This document shows positions 1 to 10,765 of a DNA stretch of 64,000 bases, piece after piece. Below the pieces are notes generated by a model. The model did not search any database. It was given only the letters and a program-made list of their open reading frames with translations, and had not been told where the DNA came from. The DNA comes from Neoarius graeffei (lineage: Eukaryota > Chordata > Actinopteri > Siluriformes > Ariidae), in NCBI RefSeq assembly GCF_027579695.1, contig NC_083589.1, positions 32,489,335 through 32,553,334 of the forward strand, in the 5' to 3' direction. Every line of letters begins with the position of its first letter. Position 1 is the first letter of the stretch. The translations under genes were made by a program, and so were the position numbers.

Positions 1-56
1 GTGTTTTTTCTCACAACAGTAGAAAATCAATAAAACTAGACACACAGTACTGTGTG

Positions 57-445
57 GGTGGCATGGTGGTGTAGTGGTTAGCATGGTCATTTCACAGCAA
101 GAGGGTTCTGGGTTTGAGCCCAGTAGTCGACAGGGGCCTTTCTGTGTGGAGTTTGCATGTTCTCCCCGTGTCTGCATGGGTTTCCTTTGGAGGCTCTGGT
201 TTCCCCTATAGTCCAAACACATATCTTTAGGTTAACGTGATGCAGCCATGGCTGAAGGTTGGGCTGAAGTGCCCTTGAGCAAGGCACCTAACTCACAACT
301 GCTCCCTGGGTGCTATAGCATAGCTGCCCAATGCTCTGGGTATGTGTGGGTGCTCATTGCTCACTGTCTGGGAATGTGTGTGTTCACTGCTTCAGATGGA
401 TTAAATGCAGAGGATGAATTTCACTGTGCTTGAGTGTGCATGTGA
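57..445 (+). repeat. tRNA-headed SINE, animal-type tail II
   Basis: The head has an A-box-like TGGTGTAGTGGTTAGC and a B-box-like GGTTTGAGCCC, followed by the shared body (GTGTGGAGTTTGCATGTTCT). The tail differs from most copies here: it carries CCCTTGAGCAAGGCACCTAA and ends near AATTTCACTGTGCTTGAG. The copy at 58309-58668 has the same tail. This is a pol III-type retroposon, not a tRNA gene. Confidence 0.85.
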
Positions 446-909
446 CAAAGAAAGGCTTCTTCTTCTTCCATGCAAAAGTCTTACACACATGTAAAGAAAT
501 GCTGTCAACCATAAATGGCTTAAAAATTGTGAAATGAAATGTTTCAACCTTAAATAAACACTACAATCAGTAGGAAGGCATAATACATGAAACAAAATTA
601 ATATTTGATGTCAGAAGACCCTTTGCTTTTCAAAAAAATACAACCCCGATTCCAAAAAAGTTGGGACAAAGTACAAATTGTAAATAAAAATGGAATGCAA
701 TAATTTACAAATCTCAAAAACTGATATTGTATTCACAATAGAACATAGACAACATATCAAATGTTGAAAGTGATACATTTTGAAATTTCATGACAGCAAC
801 AAATCTCAAAAAAGTTGGGACAGGGGCAATAAGAGGCTGGAAAAGTTAAAGGTACAAAAAAGGAACAGCTGAAGGACCAAATTGCAACTCATTAGGGCAA
901 TTGGCAATA

Positions 910-2518
910 CAGTGGTGCTTGAAAGTTTGTGAACCCTTTAGAATTTTCTATATTTCTGCATAAATATGACCTAAAACATCATCGGATTTTCACACAAGTC
1001 CTAAAAGTAGAGAAAGAGAACCCAGTTAAACAAATGAGACAGAAATATTATACTTGCTCGTTTATTTATTGAAGAAAATGATCCAATATTACATATCTGT
1101 GAGTGGCAAAAGTATGTGAACCTTTGCTTTCAGTATCTGGTGTGACCCTCTTGTGCAGCGATAACTGCAACTAAACGTTTGCGGTAACTGTTGATCAGTC
1201 CTGCATACCGGCTTGGAGGAATTTTAGCCCATTCCTCCATACAGAACTGCTTCAACTCTGGGATGTTGGTGGGTTTCCTCACATGAACTACTCACTTCAG
1301 GTCCTTCCACAACATTTTGATTGGATTAAAGTCAGGACTTTGACTTGGCCATTCCAAAACATTAACTTTATTCTTCTTCAACCATTTTTTGGTAGAACGA
1401 CTTGTGTGCTTAGGGCCGTTGTCTTGCTGCATGACCCACCTTCTCTTGAGATTCAGTTCATGGACAGATGTCCTGACATTTTCCTTTAGAATTTGCTGGT
1501 ATAATTCAGAATTCATTGTTCCATCAATGATGGCAAGCCATCCTGGCCCAGATGCAGCAAAACAGGCCCAAACCATGATACTACCACCACCATGTTTCAC
1601 AGATGGGATAAGGTTCTTATGCTGGAATGCAGCGTTTTCCTTTCTCCAAACATAACGCTTCTCATTTAAATCAAAAATTCTATTTTGGTCTCATCCGTCC
1701 ACAAAACATTTGTCCAATAGCCTTCTGGCTTGTCCACATGATCTTTAACAGACTGTAGACAAGCAGCAATGTTCTTTTTGGAGAGCAGTGGCTTTCTCTT
1801 TGTAGCCCTGCCATGCACACCATTGTTGTTCAGTGTTCTCCTGATGGTGGACTCATGAACATTAACATTAGCCAATGTGAGAGAGGCCTTCAGTTGCTTA
1901 GAAGTTACCCTGGGGTCCTTTGTGACCTCGCCGACTATTACACGCCTTGCTCTTGGAGTGATCTTTGTTGGTCGCCCACTCCTGGGGAGGGTAACAATGG
2001 TCTTGAGTTTCCTCCATTTGTACACAGTCTGTCTGTCTGTGGATTGGTGGAGTCCAAACTCTTTAGAGATGGTTTTGTAATGTTTTCCAGCCTGATGAGC
2101 ATCAGCAACACTTTTTCTGAGGTCCTCAGAAATCTCCTTTGTTCGTGCCATGATACACTTCCACAAACATGTGTTGTGAAGATCAGACTTTGATAGATCC
2201 TTGTTCTTTAAATAAAACAGGGTGCCCACTCACACCTGATTGTCATCCCATTGATTGAAAACACCTGACTCTAATTTCACCTTCAAATTAACTGCTAATC
2301 CTAGAGGTTCACATACTTTTGCCACTCACAGATATGTAATATTGGATCATTTTCCTCAATAAATAAATGACCAAGTATAATATTTTTGTCTCATTTGTTT
2401 AACTGGGTTCTCTTTATCTACTTTTAGGACTTGTGTGAAAATCCGATGATGTTTTAGGTCATATTTTTGCAGAAATATAGAAAATTCTAAAGGGTTCACA
2501 AACTTTCAAGCACCACTG
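910..2518 (-). mobile_element. Tc1/mariner element, family A, copy 1 (1609 bp)
   Basis: Inverted ends CAGTGGTGCTTGAAAGTTTG and its complement enclose a minus-strand transposase remnant. TA lies at 908-909 and at 2519-2520, the normal Tc1/mariner duplication. The ends are long inverted repeats of about 200 bp that include the internal motif GAGTGGCAAAAGTATGTGAA. It is inserted into the family B copy. Confidence 0.95.
1130..2151 (-). pseudogene. Tc1 family A transposase, frameshifted
   Basis: This encoded a Tc1-type DD34E transposase that cuts and pastes its own element in the nucleus. From the ATG at 2151 (MARTKEISEDLRK) one reads the paired-like helix-turn-helix DNA-binding region, a GRP linker (SGRPTKITPRAR) and the first catalytic Asp in WTDETKIE. 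The frame breaks at about 1665 and resumes from about 1600 with KHGGGSIMVWACF, the second Asp in QQDNGPKHT, and PSQSPDFNPIKMLW. A later stop follows WKDLK near 1292; homology runs on to 1130. The usual length is about 340 codons, which matches the span. It cannot make a full protein. Two sister copies lie at 4770-5793 and 26455-27476. Confidence 0.93.
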
Positions 2519-2612
2519 TAGGTCATTAACATTACTGGGTATAAAAAGAGCATCTTGGAGTGGCAGCGGCTCTCAGAAGTAAAGATGGGAAGAGGATCAC
2601 CAATCCCCCTAA

Positions 2613-3126
2613 AGGCCAATTTATGCTGACAACGCAGTCCTCGCAGATGGCGTCGCAGATGGCATCTGCGTAGCCCCCCCTTCGCAAACGCTCTGCGCAC
2701 ACCTCCCAAAAATTGTGACCACCACAGAAGCCTCGCAGACAGCGTCGCAGACAAGAGGGCTCTGATTGGTCCACTCTACATCCGCTGTACACACACTTCC
2801 ACTTCCCTACTTTCCCGGTTTGGTTTGTATTCACGACCGCCATGTTTAAAAACATGAGCCAAGATGGAGCAGCACGAAGAGCAGTTGATCGAGGAAGTGA
2901 GGAAGTACGTACATCTATACGACTCCAGTTCTAGTCATTATAAGTAACCGGAGGATAAACACTCCATTAACCACACCCACCAACTACTCCTAGCGATTTC
3001 GCGCCCCCTTGCGTTCTGGTGGTGAATAACATCGTGCACACCTATTACTCCCCGCTCAACGATAAATTACAACTGTCTGCGAAAAGCTATCTGCGAAAGC
3101 CTTGTCGCAAGAGCATGAAGAGGCCC
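2613..3126 (+). mobile_element. Non-autonomous PIF/Harbinger derivative (514 bp)
   Basis: TAA flanks both sides (2610-2612 and 3127-3129), and the uninterrupted site CCCCCTAATTCTG is preserved in the family B copy near 49565. The ends are imperfect inverted repeats: AGGCCAATTTATGCT, and GGGCCTCTTCATGCT read from the right. TWA target duplications are typical of PIF/Harbinger. The interior is rich in CGCAG/GTCGCAGA repeats and keeps a small exon (2864-2944). Confidence 0.85.
2864..2944 (+). pseudogene. First-exon remnant of a Harbinger MADF/Myb-like protein gene
   Basis: The ATG at 2864 opens 27 codons beginning MEQHEEQLIEEVRKY and ending HLYDSSSSHYK, which is the start of a MADF-type DNA-binding domain as found in the second gene of PIF/Harbinger elements (family recognised from memory). 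The frame ends at TAA 2945, but a GT at 2944-2945 in a GTAAC context looks like a 5' splice site. This therefore looks like exon 1 of the lost two-gene parent element, kept after deletion of the rest. Confidence 0.65.
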
Positions 3127-4331
3127 TAATTCTGCGCTGACAAATAGTGGAGCAATATCAGAAAGGAGTTCAACAGTGCAAAATTGCAAAGAGTTTGAAT
3201 ATATCATCATCTACACTGCATAATATCATCAAAAGATTCAGAGAATCTGGAAGAATCTCTGTGCGTAAGGGTCAAGGCCGGAAAACCATACTGGGTGCCC
3301 GTGATCTTCGGGCCCTTAGATGGCACTGCATCACATACAGACATGCTTCTGTATTGGAAATCACAAAATGGGCTCAGGAATATTTCCAGAGAACATTATC
3401 TGTGAACACAATTCACCGTGCCATCCACCGTTGCCAGCTAAAACTCTATAGTTCAAAGAAGAAGCCATATCTAAACATGATCCAGAAGCACAGACGTCTT
3501 TTCTGGGCCAAGGCTCATTTCAAATGGACTGTGGCAAAGTGGAAAACTGTTCTGTGGTTAGACGAATCAAAATTTGAAGTTCTTTATGGAAATCAGGGAC
3601 GCCGTGTCATTCGGACTAAAGAGGAGAAAGACGACCCAAGTTGTTATCAGCGCTCAGTACAGAAGCCTGCATCTCTGATGGTATGGGGTTGCATTAGTGC
3701 GTGTGGCATGGGCAGCTTACACATCTGGAAAGACACCATCAATGCTGAAAGATATATCCAGGTTCTAGAGCAACATATGCTCCCATCCAGACGATGTCTC
3801 TTTCAGGGAAGACCTTGCATTTTCCAACATGACAATGCCAAACCACATACTGCATCAATTACAGCATCATAGCTGCGTAGAAGAAGGGTCTGGGTACTGA
3901 ACTGGCCAGCCTGCAGTCCAGATCTTTCACCCATAGAAAACATTTGGCGCATCATAAAACAGAAGATACGACAAAAAAGACCTAAGACAGTTGAGCAACT
4001 AGAATCCTACATTAGACAAGAATGGGTTAACATTCCTATCCCTAAACTTGAGCAACTTGTCTCCTCAGTCCCCAGACATTTACAGACTGTTGTAAAGAGA
4101 AAAGGTGATGTCTCACATTGGTAAACATGGCCTTGTCCCAACTTTTTTGAGATGTGTTGTTGTCATGAAATTTAAAATCACCTAATTTTTCTCTTTAAAT
4201 GATACATTTTCTCAGTTTAAGCATTTGATATGTCATCTATTTTCTATTCTGAATAAAATATGGAATTTTGAAACTTCCACATCATCGTATACCATTTTTA
4301 TTTACAATTTGTACTTTGTCCCAACTTTTTT

Positions 4332-4333
<2 letters not shown>

Positions 4334-4402
<69 letters not shown>
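4334..4402. repeat. (TA)n microsatellite between two Tc1 copies
   Basis: About 33 TA units fill the gap between the degraded right end of Tc1 family B copy 1 and the left end of Tc1 family A copy 2. It probably grew from TA target sites. Confidence 0.95.
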
Positions 4403-4405
<3 letters not shown>

Positions 4406-6013
4406 TGGTGCTTGAAAGTTTGTGAACCCTTTAGAATTTTCTATATTTCTGCATAAATATGACCGAAAACATCATCAGATTTTCACACAAGTCCTAAAAG
4501 TAGATAAAGAGAGCCCAGTTAAACAAATGAGACAAAAATATTATACTTGGACATTTATTTATTGAGGAAAATGATCCAAAATTACATATCTGTGAGTGGC
4601 AAAAGTATGTGAACCTCTAGGATTAGCAGTTAATTTGAAGGTGAAATTAGAGTCAGGTGTTTTCAATCAATGGGATGACAATCAGGTGTGAGTGGGCACC
4701 CTGTTTTATTTAAAGAACAGGGATCTATCAAAGTCTGATCTTCACAACACATGTTTGTGGAAGTATATCATGGCACGAACAAAGGAGATTTCTGAGGACC
4801 TCAGAGAAAACATTGTTGATGCTCATCAGGCTGGAAAAGGTTACAAAACCATCTCTAAAGAGTTTGGACTCCACCAATCCACAGTCAGACAGATTGTGTA
4901 CAAATGGAGGAAATTCAAGACCACTGTTACCCTCCCCAGGAGTGGTCGACCAACAAAGATCACTCCAAGAGCAAGGCATGTAAAAGTCGGCGATGTCACA
5001 AAGGAACCCAGGGTAACTTCTAAGCAACTGAAGGCCTCTCTCACATTGGCTAATGTTAATGTTCATGAGTCCACCATCAGGAGAACACTGAACAACAATG
5101 GTGTGCATGGCAGGGTTGCAAGGAGAAAGCCACTGCTCTCCAAAAAGAACATTGCTGCTCGTCTGCAGTTTGCTAAAGATCATCTGGACAAGCCAGAAGG
5201 CTATTGGAAAAATGTTTTGTGGATGGATGAGACCAAAATAGAACTTTTTGGTTTAAATGAGAAGCGTTATGTTTGGAGAAAGGAAAACACTGCATTCCAG
5301 CATAAGAGCCTTATCCCATCTGTGAAACATGGTGGTGGTAGTATCATGGTTTGGGCCTGTTTTTCTGCATCTGGGCCAGGACGGCTTGCCATCATTGATG
5401 GAACAATGAATTCTGAATTACACCAGCAAAATTCTAAAGGAAAATGTCAGGACATCTGTCCATGAACTGAATCTCAAGAGAAGGTGGGTCATGCAGCAAG
5501 ACAACGACCCTAAGCACACAAATCGTTCTACCAAAGAATGGTTAAAGAAGAATAAAGTTAATGTTTTGGAATGGCCAAGTCAAAGTCCTGACCTTAATCC
5601 AATGGAAATGTTGTGGAAGGACCTGGAGCGAGCAGTTCACGTGAGGAAACCCACCAACATCCCAGAGTTGAAGCTGTTCTGTACAGAGGAATGAGCTAAA
5701 ATTCCTCCAAGTCAGTGTGCAGGACTGATCAACAGTTACTGCAAACGTTTAGTTGCAGTTATTGCTGCACAAGAGGGTCACACCAGATACTGAAAGCAAA
5801 GGTTCACATACTTTTGCCACTCACAGATATGCAATATTGGATCATTTTCCTCAATAAATAAATGGCCAAGTATAATATTTTTGTCTCATTTGTTTAACTG
5901 GGTTCTCTTTATCTACTTTTAGGACTTGTGTGAACATCTGATGATGTTTTGGGTCATATTTATGCAGAAATATAGAAAATTCTAAAGGGTTCACAAACTT
6001 TCAAGCACCACTG
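4403..6013 (+). mobile_element. Tc1/mariner element, family A, copy 2
   Basis: Same ends as copy 1 (CAGTGGTGCTTGAAAGTTTG and complement) with a plus-strand transposase remnant. The flanking dinucleotides are CA and TG rather than TA, and both sit in (TA)n tracts, so the target duplication has probably mutated or been reshaped by slippage. Confidence 0.93.
4770..5793 (+). pseudogene. Tc1 family A transposase, copy 2, frameshifted
   Basis: A DD34E transposase remnant and the best preserved of the three family A copies. From the ATG at 4770 (MARTKEISEDLREN) the frame stays open through the helix-turn-helix (GYKTISKEFGLHQSTVRQIV), the GRP motif (SGRPTKITPRA), the first Asp ([11 protein letters not shown]) and GGGSIMVWACFSASGPG. 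A shift near 5430 (HQQNSKGKCQDICP) ends it. The second Asp (QQDNDPKHT) and the SPDLNPMEMLW region are in another frame from 5491. A Trp codon has become TGA at 5692. Homology ends in GHTRY at 5793. Not functional. Confidence 0.93.
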
Positions 6014-6015
6014 TG

Positions 6016-6039
6016 TGTATATATATATATATATATATA
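6016..6039. repeat. (TA)n microsatellite
   Basis: A short TG/TA tract between the right end of Tc1 family A copy 2 and the SINE tail. It continues on the other side of the SINE at 6409-6426, so the SINE appears to have landed within one TA tract. Confidence 0.9.
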
Positions 6040-6408
6040 TCATCTCATCTCATTATCTCTAGCCGCGTTATCCTTCTACAGGGTCACAGGAAAGCTGGAG
6101 CCTATCCCAGCTGACTACGGGCGAAAGGCGGGGTACACCCTGGACAAGTCGCCAGGTCATCACAGGGCTGACACATAGACACAGACAACCATTCACATTC
6201 ACACCTACGGTCAATTTAGAGTCACCAGTTAACCTAACCTGCATGTCTTTGGACTGTGGGGGAAACCGGAGTACCCGGAGGAAACCCACGCAGACACGGG
6301 GAGAACATGCAAACTCCACACAGAAAGGCCCTCGCCGGCCCTGGGGCTCGAACCCAGGACCTTCTTGCTGTGAGGCGACAGCGCTAACCACTACACCACC
6401 GTGCCGCC
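6040..6408 (-). repeat. tRNA-headed SINE, tail I, full length
   Basis: Read on the minus strand it starts GGCGGCACGGTGGTGTAGTG, has a GGTTCGAGCCCC B box, the standard body, and a tail ending GATAATGAGATGAGATG. (TA)n tracts bracket it. Confidence 0.9.
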
Positions 6409-6429
6409 TATATATATATATATATAATA

Positions 6430-8034
6430 CAGAGAGTGGGGCAAAAAAGTATTTAGTCAGTCACCAATTGTGCAAGTTCTCCCACTTAAAAAGATGAGAG
6501 AGGCCTGTAATTTTCATCATAGATACACTTCAACTATGAGAGACAGAATGGGGGAAAGAATCCAGGAAATCACATTGTAGGATTTTTAATGAAGTAATTG
6601 GTAAATTCCTTGGTAAAATAAGTATTTGGTCACCTACAAACAAGCAAGATTTCTGGCTCTCACAGACCTGTAACTTCTTTAAGAGGCTCCTCTGTCCTCC
6701 ACTCATTACCTGTATTAATGGCACCTGTTTGAACTCGTTATCAGTATAAAAGACACCTGTCCACAACCTCAAACAGTCACACTCCAAACTCCACTATGTC
6801 CAAAACCAAAGAGCTGTCAAAGGACACCAGAAACAAAATTGTAGACCTGCACCAGGCTGGGAAGACTGAATCTGCAATAGGTAAGCAGCTTGGTGTGAAG
6901 AAATCAACTGTGGGAGCAATTATTAGAAAATGGATGACATACAAGACCACTGATAATCTCCCTCGATCTGGGGCTCCACGAAAGATCTCACCCCGTGGGG
7001 TCAAAATGATCACAAGAACGGTGAGCAAAAATCCCAGAACCACACGGGGGGACCTAGTGAATGACCTGCAGAGAGCTGGGACCAAAGTAACAAAGGCTAC
7101 CATCAGTAACACACTACCTCGCCAGGGACTCAAATCCTGCAGTGCCAGACGTGTCCCCCTGCTTAAGCCAGTACATGTCCAGGCCCGTCTGAAGTTTGCT
7201 AGAGAGCATTTGGATGATCCAGAAGAGGATTGGGAGAATGTCATATGGTCAGATGAAACCAAAATAGAACTTTTTGGTAAAAACTCAACTTGTCGTGTTT
7301 GGAGGAGAAAGAATGCTGAGTTGCATCCAAAGAACACCATACCTACTGTGAAGCATGGGGGTAGAAACCTCATGCTTTGGGGCTGTTTTTCTGCAAAGGG
7401 ACCAGGATGACTGATCCGTGTAAAGGAAAGAATGAATGGAGCCAAGTATCGTGAGAATTTGAGTGAAAACCTCTTTCCATCAGCAAGGGCATTGAAGATG
7501 AAATGTGGCTGGGTCTTTCAGCATGACAATGATCCCAAACACACCACCCGGGCAACGAAGGAGTGGCTTCGTTAGAAGCATTTCAAGGTCCTGGAGTGGC
7601 CTAGCCAGTCTCCAGATCTCAACCCCATAGAAAATCTTTGGAGGGAGTTGAAAGTCCGTGTTGCCCAGCGACAGCCCCAAAACATCACTGGTCTAGAGGA
7701 GATCTGCATGGAGGAATGGGCCAAAATACCAGCAACAGTGTGTGAAAGCCTTGTGAAGACTTACAGAAAACATTTGACCTCTGTCATTGCCAACAAAGGG
7801 TATATAACAAAGTATTGAGATGAACTTTTGTTATTGACCAAATACTTATTTTCCACCATAATTTGCAAATAAATTATTTAAAAATCAGACAATGTGATTT
7901 TCTGGGGTTTTTTTTCTCATTTTGTCTCTCATAGTTGAGGTATACCTATGATGAAAATTACAGGCCTCTCTCTCATCTTTTTAAGTGGGAGAACTTGCAC
8001 AATTGGTGACTGACTAAATACTTTTTTGCCCCAC

Positions 8035-8036
<2 letters not shown>
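6430..8036 (+). mobile_element. Tc1/mariner element, family C
   Basis: Inverted ends CAGAGAGTGGGGCAAAAAAG and CTTTTTTGCCCCACTG, preceded by TA at 6428-6429, each with the shared arm TTGTGCAAGTTCTCCCACTT. The arms are about 110 bp or more. A plus-strand transposase remnant is inside. On the right a TG/TA microsatellite abuts the end. Confidence 0.92.
6796..7818 (+). pseudogene. Tc1 family C transposase with nonsense mutations
   Basis: A DD34E transposase remnant of about 340 codons with the frame largely kept. From the ATG ([16 protein letters not shown]) come the helix-turn-helix ([18 protein letters not shown]), a GAPRKISPR linker, the first Asp ([11 protein letters not shown]), and [21 protein letters not shown] at about 7408 then stops it. 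The second Asp ([11 protein letters not shown]) follows; a TAG at about 7573 sits before [21 protein letters not shown]. The end is NKGYITKY. Few lesions other than point stops, so this family decayed later or more slowly than family D. Confidence 0.92.

Positions 8037-8110
<74 letters not shown>
8033..8110. repeat. (TG)n(TA)n microsatellite
   Basis: Compound tract: TG units then about 30 TA units, directly abutting the right end of Tc1 family C. Confidence 0.95.
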
Positions 8111-8112
<2 letters not shown>

Positions 8113-8338
8113 TCTGAGGTACAATGAGTGCAGTTTGATAAGGAAATGAGCTGTAGGTTTTACTGAGCATCTTACAGAACCAGCCACAGTTCTTCTGGAC
8201 ACTTTGTCACACTTGCTTTGTAACTTTGCACCAAAACCCAGTAACGTTCATTATGTTTTCTTTTTTAATCTGAAAAGTGCTCTCTTATGTAATATGCTAC
8301 TCAGATATAATTTTTTTTTCTGTAAGATTGAATTTTGT

Positions 8339-8612
8339 TCCCCGTGTCCACGTGGGTTTCCTCCGGGGTGCTCCGGTTTCCCCCACAGTCCAAAGACATG
8401 CAGGTTAGGTTAACTGGTGACTCTAAATTGACCGTAGGTGTGAATGTGAGTGTGAATGTTTGTCTGTGTCTATGTGTCAGCCCTGTGATGGCCTGGCGAC
8501 TTGTCCAGGGTGTACCCCGCCTTTCACCCGTAGTCAGCTGGGATAGGCTCCAGCTTGCCTGCGACCCTGTAGAACAGGATAAAGCTGCTAGAGATAATGA
8601 GATGAGATTTAA
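8339..8612 (+). repeat. tRNA-headed SINE, 5'-truncated
   Basis: Begins inside the body at CCCCGTGTCCACGTGGGTTT and runs through the tail (AGCTGGGATAGGCTCCAGCT) to AATGAGATGAGA. The promoter head is missing. Confidence 0.9.
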
Positions 8613-9616
8613 TTTTGTGCTGGAAAACAAATGTTTGGACCCTAAAATGTTTTTGTCCTGACTCGATAATGCAGAAGTCATAAAATAGAAACCTATCACA
8701 AAGTTTGTCTGGGAAAAATAAATAAATAGGGGGCTGAAGACTTTTGCACAGTAGGCTACTGTGTGTGCAATGATTTTTTTTTCAAACAGAAAATAATGAT
8801 TTGCATTGATTTTAAAATAATTAAGCATTACAATTTAAAAAAATATATTAAATATTTTCTTTTTTTTTCTTTTTTGTAGTGGCCTAAGGCATTGGACAGG
8901 ACTGCTTATATGTTAATATTTGCAGATAAGCCTTAACACATTTTCTCTCCATTTCTCTTTCTCTCTCTCACACACACATATACACTCAGAGTGTGTCTGG
9001 AACATTGATTATGGGCATTCTGCTTCAGTGAGCAAAGCAATGAGAATAATATGGCCCGGTATTACTGCAGTGCACACTCTTCAACGAGCCAGAAATATAT
9101 TGGGCCTCATTCGAGTGAATTTACACAACAATCTCCAATCATTCTTCAGACCTCCACATTAGAAGTCCTACATAACTTCCTTTTAAATTACACCTCCAGT
9201 GCGACTCATTAAAGACTAGGCAGAGTTATTCTGGCTTAATTTATACACATGCATATATTCATGCTGCTCATATTTCCATCTGTATTTCCTATTAAATTGA
9301 TGCTGTAATGTGTGGGAGTGCTAAGCTGGGTCAGTGTACACAGAGCCGGTTAAAAGGAACTGGAAATGTGAGTGGTTAGATGATTACGATCACACCAAAA
9401 TTGTCATGAAATGAGTAAATTAGGCCAAAACATTGCATGATTTCAGAGAGAAATGTGACCTGTTGTAACATTTATTTTATTAATAACTCATATATATTGT
9501 CTTCAGTACAGTTATTATCAGTATACTGGTGGAAATGGAGCCAAAAATGCCGTCTTCTTCACAACTCCAGAGATTCTGTACAGCTGGGAGGTTTTGCTGA
9601 ACATGGCTTTTTTTGT
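8613..9616. other. Gene-free stretch; possible conserved noncoding element at about 8980-9400
   Basis: No coding sequence recognised. From about 8980 to 9400 the sequence has no repeat resemblance, is of even composition, and holds blocks such as CATGCATATATTCATGCTG and TTTAAATTACACC. That is how vertebrate conserved noncoding elements look, but conservation cannot be seen from one sequence. Confidence 0.3.
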
Positions 9617-9760
9617 TGTCAGCCCTGTGATGACCTGGCGACTTGTCCAGGGTGTACCCCGCCTTTCGCCCTAGTCAGCTGAGAAAGGCTCCAGCTTGCC
9701 TGTGACCCTCTAGAACAGGATAAAGTGGCTAGAGATAATGAGATGAATGGGGTGAGATGA
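9617..9760 (+). repeat. SINE tail I fragment
   Basis: Only the 3' part (from GTCAGCCCTGTGATGACCTG to GATAATGAGATGAATGG) is present. It abuts the ATCC tract of the LINE that follows. Confidence 0.85.
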
Positions 9761-9763
9761 GAT

Positions 9764-10735
9764 TCCATCCATCCATCCATCCATCCATCCATCCATCCAT
9801 CCATCCATCTTCTACCGCTTATCCGGATCCGGGTCGCGGGGGTAGCAGCCTAAGCAGAGCAGCCCAGACTTCCCTTTCCATGGCCACTTCCACCAGCTCT
9901 TCCGGGGGAATACCGAGGTGTTCCCAGGCCAGCCGAGAGATGTAATGTCTCCAGGGTGTCCTGGGTCTGCCCTGGGGTCTCCTCCTGGTGGGGCATGCCT
10001 AGAAAACCTCCCTTGGGAGGCGTCCAGGGGGCATCCTAACAAGGTGCCCAAACCACCTCAACTGACTCCGTTCGATGTGGAGGAGCAGCGTTTCTACTCC
10101 GAGTCTCTCCCGAATGACCAAGCTTCTCACCCTGTCTCTAAGGGACAGCCCAGACACCCTGTGGAGAAAACTCATTTCTACTGCTTGTATCCGCAATCTC
10201 ATTCTTTCGGTCACTACCCATAGCTCGTGACCATAGGTGAGAGTGGGAACATAGATGGACCAGTAAATTGAGAGCTTCACCTTTTGGCTCAGCTCTCTCT
10301 TTACCACAACAGACCAGTTTAGTGTCCGCTTCACTGCTGACGCTGCCCCGATCCTTCTGTCCAACTCCTGCTCCCCTTTACCCTCACTCGTGAGCAAAAA
10401 CCCGAGATACTTAAAGTCCTCCACTTTAGGTAGCAACTCCCCCCTGACCTGGAGTAGGCAGTCCACCTGTTTCCGACTGAGTGCCATGGCCACGGACTTG
10501 GAGGTGCTGATCCTCATCCCAGCCACTTTGCACTCAGCTGCAAACCATCCCAGTGTATGCTGTAAGTCACAGATTGATGAAGCCAACAGGGCCACATCAG
10601 CCGCAAAAAGCAGAGACGTGATCCTGATGCCACCAAACCAGACACCCTCCGCCCCTTGGCTGCGCCTAGAAATCCTGGCCATAAAAGTTATGAACAGAAC
10701 CAGTGATAAAGGACAGCCCTGGCGGTCTAAAATAA
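9764..10735 (-). mobile_element. Rex3-like (RTE clade) LINE, 5'-truncated
   Basis: A minus-strand LINE 3' end that terminates, after a very short 3' UTR, in about 11 units of GGAT (ATCC on the plus strand, 9764-9808). A tandem GATG tail is typical of fish Rex3. About 900 bp of RT-coding sequence precede it. The 5' break near 10735 is ordinary truncation during target-primed reverse transcription. The family name is from memory. Confidence 0.8.
9829..10690 (-). pseudogene. Rex3-like reverse transcriptase, C-terminal part
   Basis: This is the distal half of a non-LTR reverse transcriptase, which copies LINE RNA at a nicked target. Reading leftward, one sees GGIRITSLLFAADVALLASS, the active-site box, where the normal second-position FADD is altered to FAAD. 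Thumb-region sequence follows: AGMRISTSKSVAM, EDFKYLGFLLTSEGK, ELSQKVKLSIYWSIYVPTLT and YGHELWVVTERMR. It ends its open frame in RMPPGRLPREVF at 9999; the last 55 or so codons to 9829 (PRDPDPDKR end) are in another frame. The lost catalytic Asp and the shift make it inactive. Confidence 0.85.
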
Positions 10736-10765
10736 AAATTTATTTATTGTTATGTTTTCTTATTG

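Larger units (their letters stand above)
2585..4124 (+). pseudogene. Tc1 family B transposase, interrupted by a Harbinger derivative
   Basis: A DD34E transposase remnant. The original start is the ATG at 2585 (MGRGSPIP); after about nine codons the Harbinger derivative 2613-3126 interrupts it. Coding resumes at about 3130, where a TGA stands in place of an Arg codon that is intact in the copy at 49592. From 3147 the frame is open for 241 codons: helix-turn-helix (IAKSLNISSSTLHNIIKRF), first Asp in WLDESKFEVLYG, GCISACGMGSL, and second Asp in FQHDNAKPHTA. A TAG at 3870 precedes the last catalytic region (SPDLSPIENIW); homology ends in GDVSHW at 4124. At least two stops plus an insertion make it inactive. 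Confidence 0.93.
641..4334 (+). mobile_element. Tc1/mariner element, family B, copy 1 (interrupted twice)
   Basis: The left end reads CAACCCCGATTCCAAAAAAG after a TA; the right end reads TTTGTCCCAACTTTTTTGGA and then runs into a (TA)n tract that has replaced the last dozen bases. A decayed transposase lies between them on the plus strand. A second Tc1 (910-2518) and a Harbinger derivative (2613-3126) are inserted in it; both breaks are confirmed by the other family B copy at 43440-49943. Confidence 0.9.

Noticed and set aside
57..130. A possible tRNA gene (A and B boxes present), also at every SINE head
   Set aside because: No cloverleaf-compatible acceptor stem, and the same sequence leads a dispersed SINE; these are tRNA-derived heads.
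4225..4456. Tyr/Ile repeat frames over TA tracts (also 7973-8202)
   Set aside because: Pure products of (TA)n microsatellites.
4728..5183. Minus-strand frame opposite the Tc1 transposase, also at 1813-2193 and 26413-26867
   Set aside because: Shadow of the transposase reading frame on the other strand, repeated in each copy.
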